Assembly: GCF_024398035.1 (NCBI RefSeq)
Contig: NZ_CP073748.1
Span: forward strand, 1,220,001 to 1,284,000
Reading direction: 5' to 3'
DNA length: 64,000 nucleotides
Origin: Kordiimonas sp. SCSIO 12603
GTDB lineage: Bacteria > Pseudomonadota > Alphaproteobacteria > Sphingomonadales > Kordiimonadaceae
Every line of letters starts with the position of its first letter. Position 1 is the first letter of the stretch. This document shows positions 8,232 to 17,728 of this stretch, in pieces. The position numbers and the translations under genes were made by a program. The notes under the pieces were generated by a model. That model made no database searches. It was not told the origin of the DNA and saw only the letters and a program-made list of their open reading frames with translations.

Positions 8232-8921
8232 CAGAGCGTCAATTTCCGGTATTTCCACGTTTGAACCCTTAACCGCAATGCTCGTATCATTTCTAAGCTT
8301 GTTAAGCGCGCGGGAAAAGGTTTCGCTTTTCATACCAAGGCGCGCTGCGATCAACGATTTATCGTACGGCAATTGAAGGCTGATCGGTTCCACATCATTC
8401 ACCCGGCACAGGCGCAACAGGAAACAGCCAATACGCTGTGAAGCATTCTGAAGGTTCAGGCTTTCGATTTCCCGTGTTTGTTGTTTGCGGTGGCGCGACA
8501 TGGAGCCCAGCATTGCAAGAGCCACAGCATGGTTTTCTGCAACTGCTGCTTTCAGCATTTTTGATGGGAACCGCAGTAGATCGCATTCCTCAACAGCAGT
8601 GGCACCAAAGGAGTGAATGCCGTCATCAATAATCGCACTTTCACCAAATATATGGCCAGTGGTTACCATGTCGATTACTGCTTCATCGCCGTCTAGTGTT
8701 TCGCGGAACAGCTTCACCCAGCCTTTAGTGATGATATAAAACCATTCGGCTTCGTCATTTTGCATGAAAAGGGTTGAACCCTTCGAGACAGTAATGGGCT
8801 GAGCTGCGTGAACAAAACCTTCTACAAGTGTATCAGGCATTGCAGCAAATAAAGAATGTCTGGCAATAATGTCTTCAAAGCAGAATTTTGTATCCGCTTT
8901 TTTGCAGTTCACGGCAGCCAT
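8175..8921 (-). CDS. Crp/Fnr family transcriptional regulator (Dnr/Fnr-like)
   Basis: A 248-residue regulator with an N-terminal cyclic-nucleotide-binding-like sensor fold, a long dimer helix (QTREIESLNLQNASQRIG) and a C-terminal winged helix. The recognition helix contains E-T-F-S-R, matching the E-xx-SR pattern that reads TTGAT/TTGAC half-sites. Overall it resembles Dnr more than Fnr, because the classical N-terminal CxxC...C cluster is absent. Yet it has C6 and C14 near the start and an extra C-terminal cluster (C235, C238, C244). ATG 8921 is preferred for its AGGGG ribosome site; ATG 8945 is possible and adds another cysteine. Confidence 0.9.
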   Translation of the reverse strand: MAAVNCKKADTKFCFEDIIARHSLFAAMPDTLVEGFVHAAQPITVSKGSTLFMQNDEAEWFYIITKGWVKLFRETLDGDEAVIDMVTTGHIFGESAIIDDGIHSFGATAVEECDLLRFPSKMLKAAVAENHAVALAMLGSMSRHRKQQTREIESLNLQNASQRIGCFLLRLCRVNDVEPISLQLPYDKSLIAARLGMKSETFSRALNKLRNDTSIAVKGSNVEIPEIDALSHYACTACSSEFPCDDLH

Positions 8922-9174
8922 ATGTGTACCCCTGTCTTTACACATTCGGTTATTTCAGTGCTCACATAACCGTGATCGCGTTATTTTGCAATGCGGCAAC
9001 GTGGCGCACTCATAAGATAGTGTATGTATTAAGCCGTTAAATTGCAATTAACACAGCAAGATTCTTCTTATTGTCAAAGTGCGCGAATTGTCGCGTTTCT
9101 CTTCCGATTTAATCTGAATTTGCTATGTTAGCGCAACTAATTTGTCAGGTCCCCTATGTCCGGAAGGATTTTTT

Positions 9175-9552
9175 ATGCGTACATTCGTTAAAGTGGCGGC
9201 GGTAGCAGCCCTTGCAACAGTAGCTTCAGTAAGTAGTTTTGCGGAAGGCGATGCCGCCAAAGGTGAAAAAGTGTTCCGTAAGTGTAAAGCGTGTCACACT
9301 CTTGAGGCAGGTAAAAACCGTGTTGGCCCATCACTCGCTGGTTTTATTGGCCGCAAGGCTGGTGGTCTTGATGGCTACAAATATTCCAAAGCTATGAAGG
9401 CGGCTGATTTTGTTTGGGATGATGCAAGCTTTAGCGAATATATGAAATCCCCACGTAAGTTTGTGAAAGGCACAAAGATGGCGTTTGTTGGTCTTAAAAA
9501 ACCACAAGATGTTGCCGATCTTCTTGCATATCTACGTGCGAATGGTGGCTAG
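9175..9552 (+). CDS. periplasmic class I monohaem cytochrome c
   Basis: A 125-residue precursor with a signal peptide (about 1-23, cut near SSFA-EG) and one haem motif CKACH (37-41). The distal methionine is M102 in KGTKMAF. The sequence GPSLAGFIGRKAG is typical of mitochondrial/c2/c550-type cytochromes, so it probably shuttles electrons from the bc1 complex to oxidases. ATG 9175 is preceded by GGAAGGA; an upstream in-frame TTG at 9142 would destroy the signal peptide. Its location beside the cbb3-Fnr cluster suits a donor for CcoP. Confidence 0.92.
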   Translation: MRTFVKVAAVAALATVASVSSFAEGDAAKGEKVFRKCKACHTLEAGKNRVGPSLAGFIGRKAGGLDGYKYSKAMKAADFVWDDASFSEYMKSPRKFVKGTKMAFVGLKKPQDVADLLAYLRANGG

Positions 9553-9581
9553 AGAAATAGTCGACATCATACGGAAAGAAG

Positions 9582-9610
9582 AAGGGCCGGAATTTCCGGC
9601 CCTTTTTATT
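9582..9610. terminator. bidirectional terminator between cytochrome c and the RTX gene
   Basis: Stem AAGGGCCGGAA / TTCCGGCCCTT around a single T, followed by a T run on the plus strand. It sits exactly between the two convergent stops, so it probably serves both genes. Confidence 0.88.
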
Positions 9611-12363
9611 TAGAAAGTAAATCCAACATTATTCAGGCTTTCCAAGGTTATACCTTGGAGGAACACAGTATCCCCACTTCCGAGATCAATAAGTACACCT
9701 GATATACCGTCTACTATTGTTTCGCTAGAAGCAGCAGTTACAGCACCTAGATTGAGAAAATCTGTTGAGGTATTCGATAGGTCAAGAATGTCTTCCTGCA
9801 CATTGAAATCAGTAACGGTATCTTGGCCGCCACCAGCGGTGAAGAAGAATGTATCACTACCATCACCGCCCGTTAGTTGATCATCTCCAGCATTGGCTCT
9901 TAAAGTGTCATCACCGCTACCGCCTGTAACCGTATCATTGCCAGCACTGTTGAAAATATCATCATCACCGCTACCGCCGTCAATGGTATCATTGCCGCTG
10001 CCGCCGAAAATTGTGTCGTTACCTGCGCCGCCAAAAACACTGTCATTACCGAAGGATGCGAAGATTTCGTCGTTGCCGTCTTCACCGTTTAATACATCAT
10101 TCAGTGTAGTTCCATTGGTATCGCGACCGCCAAAGATAACGTCATTGCCATCCCCAGCTAAGACAGTATCATCACCAATACCACCACCAAGAACATCAGA
10201 ACCAGCATCACCATAAATCTGATCATCGCCAGTGCCTGCAAAAATGGCATTTGATGATGATGCTGAGAAAACAAGCTCTCCCGCATCTACAATGAAATCT
10301 CCATCTGCATCATCGAATTTAGCGCCAATCAGCGTGTCGTTGCCTGACCCGCCAAATAGGGTATCTGAACCAGCTGCTGATGAGATATCTTCGAAAGCAA
10401 CCAGGCCATCAACCTGCCCAGTGAAAGTGCCGCCCACAAGGAGATCGTTTCCTCCACCACCGGCTAGAATATCATTTCCGCTTTCTCCAACAACCAGATC
10501 ATTCCCTGTGTCGCCGCTGCCAGCGAAAACCTCATCGTCTCCCTCGCCGGCGGAAACAGTATCATCACCGGTGCCGCCAACAATGAAATCATTTCCAGCA
10601 TTTCCCTGAAGCCTGTCATCACCACCGTCGCCACGAATACGGTCATTGCCATCGGCACCTTGCACCGTATCTTCACCTTCACCACCTTCAATGCGGTTAT
10701 TGGCTGTATTACCTACAATACGATCATCTTCCACAGAGGCGATGATATTTTCAATTACTGTTTCAGGAGAGACAAAAACGGTGTCTGTGCGGGTACCAAC
10801 AACCTGGCCACCACCAAAATACCGAATGGTTGTTCCCACATTGATAAAGGCACCACCCAGGAAATCCTGATTAGGTGTGAGGTTAATATCCACACCAGCG
10901 CCTGTGCCGGTAATTTGGATTGTATCAGTTCCCCCTAAATCATAGATAGTTTCAAAATATCGATTGGATAGATCAAAGACATAAGTGTCGTCCCCGCTGA
11001 AAGCGGTATCGAGGCCGTCATAAAGGTGTCGAAGGGTTAGGATATCAGCATAGCCAAAGGTGGTTGGGAACAGATCAGCTGATGTTACCCCATCGAAGAA
11101 AGCCGATTGAAAACTTGGCACAAGCAAGGTGAATTCAGCACCAAAGAATTGGTCGGGAAATTCACTGCTTGGATGGCTTAAGCCAAGAGCATGGCCAAGT
11201 TCATGCAGTGTCACAAAGTCTAGTCTTGTACCGCTGCCTATGAAATCTTCGAAAAGGAAAATATCGCCCGCGGCATTTGAACGACCAGGAAAGCTTGCGA
11301 TACCCAGTACGTTCCCTGAATCAGCAGAGTTGCCAGAAAGCCTTAAAACACCGAAATTGGCCCCATCTTCTTCAATTTCTTGGAATTCAACATTTGCTAC
11401 TTCTGAAATGAAGTTAAGCCCGTTTCTGAAAATTTCGACAGCGCGGGCTGAAGCCTCCACATTGGTTTCTGTCAGGTCAATTTCTGTACCTGCATCATCA
11501 TCTTCAAGAATAAAAGGTTCTGTAAAAACAGCATCTTCATCAGGAAAACTGAAAGTGATCCGAGTGACACCGTCATCTCCCTCGGAAAATTCTCTGCTAG
11601 TTGTCAGCCCATCAACAACATTGTTCCCGTTCCTTGGTGTGAAATTGGTTTGATGTTGATCTGGGCGCGTAGAATTTTCTTCAGTGTCTACGAATAAAGT
11701 GTATGTGCCAGTATCCGTTTGGTTGGCATTGTCGAAGTGTGAGGCACCAATAATGTATGTGCCTGAAACAGTGGGTGTGAAAAGAATTCTACTATTTGTA
11801 ACCAAACCGCCATCATCGTTAGCTGCGGCAGCACGGGTGACACCATCTTCAAAGAAGATACCTGTAAGTAAAGGGTCGGTCAGTGTGCCTGATGCAGTTG
11901 GGGTGCCTTCAAGGTCGATCTGATAAGTAACGCCAGCTTCAAGTACAACGGAGATAAAATCTACTTCACCTTCTGTACCGATTATGCCGGTGACGCTACT
12001 GCCAACAGTGACGCTGGCTTCCGCCGTCATTTGTGCAGTTTGTGTATCTTCAGTAGTGGCTTGAGCGCTGCTTGAGGCTTGATTGGTTGTTTCAGTATTC
12101 GTTGAGGCTTGTGCTTCAAAACTTGAAGCACACTCATCACTACAAAAATTGCTTTCACCACTGGCGTCACCACAGGATTGGCAACTACCGCCAGTGTTTA
12201 TTAGAAGAAGATCACTAGTGGTTACCTGATCCGCGGGTAGGGTCGTTGTTTCAGTATCATTTTTTGATGTATCATAGGACGATTTACAATCATCGCTGCA
12301 AAATTTACTGGAACCACATGAGCTGCCACATGTTTGGCAACTACCGTTATTATGATTATGCAC
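9610..12363 (-). CDS. secreted RTX metallopeptidase-like protein with twin N-terminal zinc-ribbon motifs
   Basis: A 917-residue protein. Residues 1-90 hold two copies of a CxxCG...FCSDxC motif. A bacterial pre-peptidase (PPC)-like beta domain covers about 120-235. An M10/serralysin-like catalytic region has HELGHALGLSH (zinc ligands H387, H391, H397; catalytic E388). Many GGxGxD-type calcium-binding nonapeptides lie at about 560-830, and the end DTVFLQGITLESLNNVGFTF is typical of type I secretion substrates. The usual Met-turn (V-M-S-Y) appears as V-P-S-F. Start is GTG 12363 behind AGGTGAG. No secretion ABC genes are nearby. Confidence 0.88.
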   Translation of the reverse strand: MHNHNNGSCQTCGSSCGSSKFCSDDCKSSYDTSKNDTETTTLPADQVTTSDLLLINTGGSCQSCGDASGESNFCSDECASSFEAQASTNTETTNQASSSAQATTEDTQTAQMTAEASVTVGSSVTGIIGTEGEVDFISVVLEAGVTYQIDLEGTPTASGTLTDPLLTGIFFEDGVTRAAAANDDGGLVTNSRILFTPTVSGTYIIGASHFDNANQTDTGTYTLFVDTEENSTRPDQHQTNFTPRNGNNVVDGLTTSREFSEGDDGVTRITFSFPDEDAVFTEPFILEDDDAGTEIDLTETNVEASARAVEIFRNGLNFISEVANVEFQEIEEDGANFGVLRLSGNSADSGNVLGIASFPGRSNAAGDIFLFEDFIGSGTRLDFVTLHELGHALGLSHPSSEFPDQFFGAEFTLLVPSFQSAFFDGVTSADLFPTTFGYADILTLRHLYDGLDTAFSGDDTYVFDLSNRYFETIYDLGGTDTIQITGTGAGVDINLTPNQDFLGGAFINVGTTIRYFGGGQVVGTRTDTVFVSPETVIENIIASVEDDRIVGNTANNRIEGGEGEDTVQGADGNDRIRGDGGDDRLQGNAGNDFIVGGTGDDTVSAGEGDDEVFAGSGDTGNDLVVGESGNDILAGGGGNDLLVGGTFTGQVDGLVAFEDISSAAGSDTLFGGSGNDTLIGAKFDDADGDFIVDAGELVFSASSSNAIFAGTGDDQIYGDAGSDVLGGGIGDDTVLAGDGNDVIFGGRDTNGTTLNDVLNGEDGNDEIFASFGNDSVFGGAGNDTIFGGSGNDTIDGGSGDDDIFNSAGNDTVTGGSGDDTLRANAGDDQLTGGDGSDTFFFTAGGGQDTVTDFNVQEDILDLSNTSTDFLNLGAVTAASSETIVDGISGVLIDLGSGDTVFLQGITLESLNNVGFTF

Positions 12364-12508
12364 TATATCTCACCTGATTGAGGCAAACACCGCGATCAAA
12401 TGTTTGCGTTTACTATTCAACCCTGTCTGCTATTTCAAACTAAAGTTAGGCAGATTTAAAGAAAGACCTGTACACATTTCTGTGTAAAAGTTGAGAGATT
12501 TTATACAA

Positions 12509-15500
12509 CTAAGCGCCGCTTAGTGACTGTTCCAGTGAATAGGTTAGAACAACAGCCCGTTCAAACTCATCAAGCTTCTGTGGGATGGAGGCGAGTAGTT
12601 TTGAGGCATAATCAAATGACTGATTTGTCAGTGCTTCTTCTACTTGTTTGAAGGCCGTATGTATCTTCAGTGCGCCGACCGATCCTGCCGCTCCTTTAGC
12701 GGCATGAGCACTTGCTTTCGCTTCTTCATATCCCTGTTTTTGGAGTGCTGCTTGTGTTTCAGCGAGTTTCTCTGCAAGAGTTTGCAGAAACTTGGATACA
12801 AGTAATTGGCCTTCAGAAACGTTAGTTTCAAAAATGAAATCAATTCGGCTTGAATCAAAAATTGCTTCAACATCCAGCATATGATCCGGTGTGGATTCGG
12901 TTTGAATGCTATCATTTCCCGAGGATGCTTCCTGAAGTACCACTGGTTCGCCTTGTATGCGTCTTAATTGATCTGCTGCTGGCAGCCATTCACAAATAGT
13001 AGCTTCAAGGTCATCCATTTCAATAGGTTTACTTAGAAAACCATTCATACCGATTTCTCGGCATTTATCCTTGGTCTCTTTCAAGATATCTGCTGTAAGG
13101 GCGATAACAGGAATATTGGTATGACGTTTATTCTCTAATTGCCGCAATGCAATTGTGAAATCCATACCGTTCATAACCGGCATATGAAGATCAGATAAAA
13201 TCAGGCCATAGTTATTCTGCTGTATTTTTTCCAAAGCCTCTTCGCCGTTGGAAGCAATATGAAACGCAAAGCCAAGGTGCTTCAGGGTCTTTTGAATTAC
13301 GATCTGGTTAACAGGGTTATCTTCCACCACCAATACCAAGCATCCATGGGAAGCCGCGTTAGCATCACTTGGCTGAGTGTAATTCAGTGCGGATATTTCA
13401 TCAGCACCCACAGTGTTCAAATGAACGCCGTCGCGAACGGACGCAAGCAATTCAGTAAGTGTTTGTGGGTGGGCAGGCTTGCTGATGTTCCCGTCAAAAG
13501 GCAGCAGGTTCTGTAGAGAATTACCATAAAGACCCGCAGGAGTGAGGAGGGCTACTTTGCAGCCTTTTTGGCTGACTGTACGGCGTACGAGGGTGCGCAG
13601 AACTTCATCATCACTTAACTGATCATAATCCAGAAGCAGGATCGTATCGCTTGTGGATAACTTGCTGATATCATCATGGCGCTGCGCAACAAAAGCATTG
13701 CCGCCAGCCATTTCTACCCATTCTTTCCACAGGTCAGTGTTTTCCGCTCGGCTGCGCATAATGATATGAGCACTGTTCAGTGGTGCCAGAGTTTGCTTGG
13801 AACGCTCATCTACCACCTCGTAAGGAATGGTAAAGAAGAAATCGCTACCAACGTTCACAATACTGTTTACACCGATAGACCCACCTTGAAGTTCTGTAAG
13901 ACGTTTACAGATACTAAGGCCAAGGCCTGAACCACCGAACCTGCGAGCAGTTGAGGTTTCTGCTTGTTCAAATGGTGTGAACAGTCTTGGCAGTACGTGT
14001 TCATCAATGCCAATGCCTGTATCAACAACCTGAAAAGTAATCTCAGCTACATTTTGAACTGAAGCAGCCATCATATGAGATGCTTTGAGTGTTACATGGC
14101 CCGTTTCCGTGAATTTCTCAGCATTCCCGATAAGGTTGATCAAAATCTGTCTGAGACGGTTAGGATCACCATTTATCAAAGAAGGAATGGAGATATCCAC
14201 ATCCACAATCAATTCAAGCCCCTTCTCTGAGAATTTAGGTGCCATCAAATCGGCCACTTCCCGGATAAGGGTATGAAGATTGAACGGCGTTTTCTCTATA
14301 TCAAGCTTGCCAGCTTCGATTTTAGAGAAATCAAGAATGTCATTGATGATAGATAAAAGCGCTTGAGCCGAACGGTTAATAACGCCCGTCATATTTGCCT
14401 GCTCTGAATCCAGTTTGCTCTGTGACAGCAAGTCAGACATGGTGATAATGCCGTTCATAGGAGAGCGGATTTCATGGCTCATAGTAGCAAGGAATTGGCT
14501 CTTAGCTTCAGTTAGTTCTTCCGCACGAGCTTTTGCCGAGGCGAGGGATTTTTCAGCAAGCATATGCTGGGTTACATCAGCTAATATCATTTGCAACGCA
14601 GGAGTATCGTTCCAGATCAATCCAGTGGTAACCAAATCTACCCATTTTTCTTCGCCGCCTATATCGTCCAGATGAATACGGCTATAGCTGTTTACTTCAC
14701 CAAGTTCTGGAACGGAAAAGACTGTTTTCGGGAGTTTTTGGAAAATATCCCTATGGCTTTCCATCGTATCATCTGTATTCAAGCCAAATAATTTCGAGAA
14801 AGCACTGTTCCAGAATAAAGGGTTATCATCGGCAATAATGATAATCGCCTGAACTGATCCTTCAACGATAGAACGGAACTGGCGCTCATTCGCCAGAATA
14901 CGTTCTTGCCGTTCATCAATTTCCTTGATGAAATAGCTAACGGAATTACCAATTTCTGCGATTTCATCATTGCCCGAAGTTGGAATTGGTTTGGCTTCCC
15001 CTTCAGCGCGAGCAACCACAGCTACGTTGAGATCTAGTAAGCGGCTGGTAATGTTCCGGTCAAAATAAACAAAAATAACAATGCCAATGGTAAAAGCCAG
15101 GAGTGACGCAACCATAATATACTGAATTTGCTCGTCAGCCAGGGTAATGAGTTCGGATGTGTTTTCTGAAGCGGTACTGTTGATTGTCTCTGACAAGGTT
15201 GCCATCGACTTAATCATCTCATTTACAAGCACTCTTGTCTGGCGTTCTAGGCCTTGTACCCTGAGGCGTAGACGAACGGCATCCGTTGCCGTTTTAAAAA
15301 GCCCTTCACGGCCTAAAATAATCTGCTTCAATTTATTTTCGGTTGCGAGCTGATAAGATAGAAGTTCAGGATTTGAACTAAGATGATTAGCTTCAAAAGA
15401 AGTGAACTCGCGCCTGATTTCCTTCTGTATAGAACGGATATTCTTCAGGTTTTCAGTGCGGCTGATCTGGAAAGATTCCAGTGTAATCAGGGATAAATTT

Positions 15501-16048
15501 GATTGCCATTTAAAGAGCTTGTGCTGAAGAGGGCTGTCGTCAAAATTATCTTCAACCTCCTGAAGATACTGCCCAATCTCGATTGTGAAGGTGTTTAAAT
15601 CTCCTTCGATTTTATTAATTTCAACAGTTTTATCCAGATGGCGGGATTTTATGGTGTTCAAGTCCTCGACAGAGGTGGAGAGCACATCAACCATCGAAGT
15701 GAACAACAGGTCTTTATACTGCCCCTTCAGGTTATCAGTAATCAGCTGTACGCGCTCAAGCGCTTCACGGCTTTCTGAGATGCTGATCCGCCGTTCCGCA
15801 TGGCTTTGTACTCTAGCCAACTGCACAACATTCAATACAACATTTTCAAGCTCAGTATTTAACTGAGCTGCGCCAGATAAAGCCGGTAATGCTTCGGAAG
15901 ACAGGCTTTTTACATCGTCCTGGAACCGTGTAAGTGAATAATAAGAAATGGAAGCAAGCAGTAAAACAAGGGCCACCAGAGTTAAAACCCCAAGGGTAAT
16001 GCGAACGCTGATGCCGAGTTTACTTTTACTAATAACCTGATGTTGCAC
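12509..16048 (-). CDS. hybrid sensor histidine kinase with receiver and Hpt domains
   Basis: An 1179-residue membrane kinase. Order: TM1 (about 15-36), a long helical periplasmic sensor (40-310), TM2 (about 312-330), HAMP, PAS (about 385-500), HisKA with HEIRSPMNG (H525), HATPase with GNAEKF, DTGIGI and GGSGLGLS, a second receiver-like region lacking a clear acidic pocket (about 765-880), a true receiver with D953 in SDLHMPVMNG, and an Hpt domain with H1115 in HAAKGAAGS. The layout resembles TorS/BarA-type phosphorelay kinases. It lies 8 bp after a periplasmic nucleotidase-like gene, which I infer to be its ligand-binding partner. No DNA-binding response regulator is adjacent. Confidence 0.93.
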   Translation of the reverse strand: MQHQVISKSKLGISVRITLGVLTLVALVLLLASISYYSLTRFQDDVKSLSSEALPALSGAAQLNTELENVVLNVVQLARVQSHAERRISISESREALERVQLITDNLKGQYKDLLFTSMVDVLSTSVEDLNTIKSRHLDKTVEINKIEGDLNTFTIEIGQYLQEVEDNFDDSPLQHKLFKWQSNLSLITLESFQISRTENLKNIRSIQKEIRREFTSFEANHLSSNPELLSYQLATENKLKQIILGREGLFKTATDAVRLRLRVQGLERQTRVLVNEMIKSMATLSETINSTASENTSELITLADEQIQYIMVASLLAFTIGIVIFVYFDRNITSRLLDLNVAVVARAEGEAKPIPTSGNDEIAEIGNSVSYFIKEIDERQERILANERQFRSIVEGSVQAIIIIADDNPLFWNSAFSKLFGLNTDDTMESHRDIFQKLPKTVFSVPELGEVNSYSRIHLDDIGGEEKWVDLVTTGLIWNDTPALQMILADVTQHMLAEKSLASAKARAEELTEAKSQFLATMSHEIRSPMNGIITMSDLLSQSKLDSEQANMTGVINRSAQALLSIINDILDFSKIEAGKLDIEKTPFNLHTLIREVADLMAPKFSEKGLELIVDVDISIPSLINGDPNRLRQILINLIGNAEKFTETGHVTLKASHMMAASVQNVAEITFQVVDTGIGIDEHVLPRLFTPFEQAETSTARRFGGSGLGLSICKRLTELQGGSIGVNSIVNVGSDFFFTIPYEVVDERSKQTLAPLNSAHIIMRSRAENTDLWKEWVEMAGGNAFVAQRHDDISKLSTSDTILLLDYDQLSDDEVLRTLVRRTVSQKGCKVALLTPAGLYGNSLQNLLPFDGNISKPAHPQTLTELLASVRDGVHLNTVGADEISALNYTQPSDANAASHGCLVLVVEDNPVNQIVIQKTLKHLGFAFHIASNGEEALEKIQQNNYGLILSDLHMPVMNGMDFTIALRQLENKRHTNIPVIALTADILKETKDKCREIGMNGFLSKPIEMDDLEATICEWLPAADQLRRIQGEPVVLQEASSGNDSIQTESTPDHMLDVEAIFDSSRIDFIFETNVSEGQLLVSKFLQTLAEKLAETQAALQKQGYEEAKASAHAAKGAAGSVGALKIHTAFKQVEEALTNQSFDYASKLLASIPQKLDEFERAVVLTYSLEQSLSGA

Positions 16049-16056
16049 GCTATTTC

Positions 16057-17553
16057 CTATGAAGCAGAGCTTCCTGTTGCCTGATCATTTAATCTGTTTT
16101 CTAACTTCGGGGCTATGGTTTGTTGTTCTTCTAACTGATTTGCCACAACTTCCCAGAGTAGTTTACCTGATAATAGATTAGTTTTCTTTGGCATGTTTTG
16201 TAGCATTTTAAAACCATCACCTCCATTTGCGAGGAAGTTTAATGTTGCAGCCGTATAGGTTTTTCCGATTTCCAGCGGCTGCCCGCCAATAAGAACATTA
16301 ACAACACGCTGCCCAGAGGGCGCTTTGCTGTTATATTCCATTTGAATGTTTGAAACCTGAAGGAAGCAGCCATCGGTTTCATCAAGGCAGCTCAAGCCGT
16401 GTTCAAGCGCCCCCATAATTTGCTCACCCGTAATTTCAAAAAGCTGTACCGTATTATTGAAGGGTAATTCTGACTGAATATGCTCACGGGTTAAAATAGT
16501 ACCCGCCGGATACCGGGTGTTTCCTCTAATGCCTCCGCTGTTAATAAAGGCAATATCTGCTTTCATCGCGTTTCGGATTGAATCTGCTACAAAATTCCCA
16601 AAAGCATTCTCGCCCGTACGTACGGTGTTTCTTTCTGTATTGATGGCGGTGTCTGTTGTACCCAGTTTCTGCCTGAAGAGAATGTTTAGCCGTGCACCAT
16701 AGGATTCAACGATTGATTTGATCTCTGGGTCTTCTTCAAAAGAGGCAATATCGGAAAGTTCAATAGAAGCTTTCTTGCCTTCAGGATTATCCAGATCCAC
16801 ATCAATGGTGATGAGCTGGCCGTCTAGCATGCCTTTGCTGAGTTTTTCTGCACCAGTATCAACAGAATAGGGGTTGCCAATATTATGTGCATAAAGGATC
16901 AGATCGACTGTGCCGTCGGCTGTATAGGCTGAAAGATCATCATAGTCTGTATCCGCCATAAGCACGACATATTCAGCGCCTTCAGAGCGAAGCTGATCGG
17001 CTGTTTTCTTTATGGAGTTTTCAAGAGGTAAAGCTTCCAGTTTATAGGAACCATACTCGTCGATAACATTTTCGGATGTTACCGCCATAAAGCCAATGCT
17101 GTGGGCCAGCGTATCAATCACATAATATGGCTCCAGTCCGACAATAGGCGTTTGGCCTTCTTTCAGCTGGATATTAGAAGAAATGAACGGGAACATTGCT
17201 GACTGTGCATGGAGGGAAAATTGATCTTCCTTGTAGGAAAATTCTCGTTTGCCAACGCCCATCACATCAGGTTCAAGGATGTTCAGGACATCAATCATAT
17301 GCGCGCCATTATCCATTGCACCTAGTATAGAAGGTCCAAGAGAGGCGCCGCCGTGGACAAAAATAATATTATCGGATTTAGCGCGTTCTTCGCGCACGGC
17401 TGTAGCGATTTGAGCTAAAGAAAAGTCATGCTTGTTTTTTATGATCTCAGGTAACGAGGAAATATAGAGAATTTTTACCTCTTCAGCTGTACTTAAAACT
17501 GAGAAAAAACATAATGTTCCCAGAGCACATAGCGTCTTTAGAAGCTTTCTCAT
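16057..17553 (-). CDS. periplasmic 5'-nucleotidase homologue with a degenerate metal site
   Basis: A 498-residue protein with a signal peptide (1-23). The C-terminal half matches the 5'-nucleotidase substrate domain well (NSGGIRGNTRYPAGTIL, ELPFNNTVQLFEITG, FLANGGDGF). The N-terminal metallophosphatase half keeps the fold pattern but not the metal ligands. The usual D-x-H is LYISSLP, the LDAGD-type motif is FVHGGA, GNHEFD is GKREFS, and GGHTH is YAHNI. It is therefore probably not an enzyme but could still bind a nucleotide. It is transcribed 8 bp upstream of the hybrid kinase. Paralogous activity through another metal site cannot be excluded. Confidence 0.85.
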   Translation of the reverse strand: MRKLLKTLCALGTLCFFSVLSTAEEVKILYISSLPEIIKNKHDFSLAQIATAVREERAKSDNIIFVHGGASLGPSILGAMDNGAHMIDVLNILEPDVMGVGKREFSYKEDQFSLHAQSAMFPFISSNIQLKEGQTPIVGLEPYYVIDTLAHSIGFMAVTSENVIDEYGSYKLEALPLENSIKKTADQLRSEGAEYVVLMADTDYDDLSAYTADGTVDLILYAHNIGNPYSVDTGAEKLSKGMLDGQLITIDVDLDNPEGKKASIELSDIASFEEDPEIKSIVESYGARLNILFRQKLGTTDTAINTERNTVRTGENAFGNFVADSIRNAMKADIAFINSGGIRGNTRYPAGTILTREHIQSELPFNNTVQLFEITGEQIMGALEHGLSCLDETDGCFLQVSNIQMEYNSKAPSGQRVVNVLIGGQPLEIGKTYTAATLNFLANGGDGFKMLQNMPKKTNLLSGKLLWEVVANQLEEQQTIAPKLENRLNDQATGSSAS

Positions 17554-17728
17554 TTTTCTATCCTCATGATCATTCCTTAATCATCTTGGTATGGGAAAGT
17601 TAACTAAGCGTATAATTACATGATAAAATAGATAGTTGCACAGTAAAAACAAAATGCTGTTACAAAACCGGGAGTAGTTTTGCCTGTGGTTACTTTGGGC
17701 AGTGAAACTATCTTTTGATCTGTTTTGT

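Noticed and set aside
9893-10609. Long plus-strand open frames opposite the RTX repeats
   Set aside because: They are proline/serine-rich mirror images of GGxGxD codons and have no ribosome sites or coherent protein features.
9850-10700. Short-period DNA repeats that could suggest a CRISPR or satellite array
   Set aside because: The period is 27 bp or its multiples and encodes RTX nonapeptides; there are no unique spacers.
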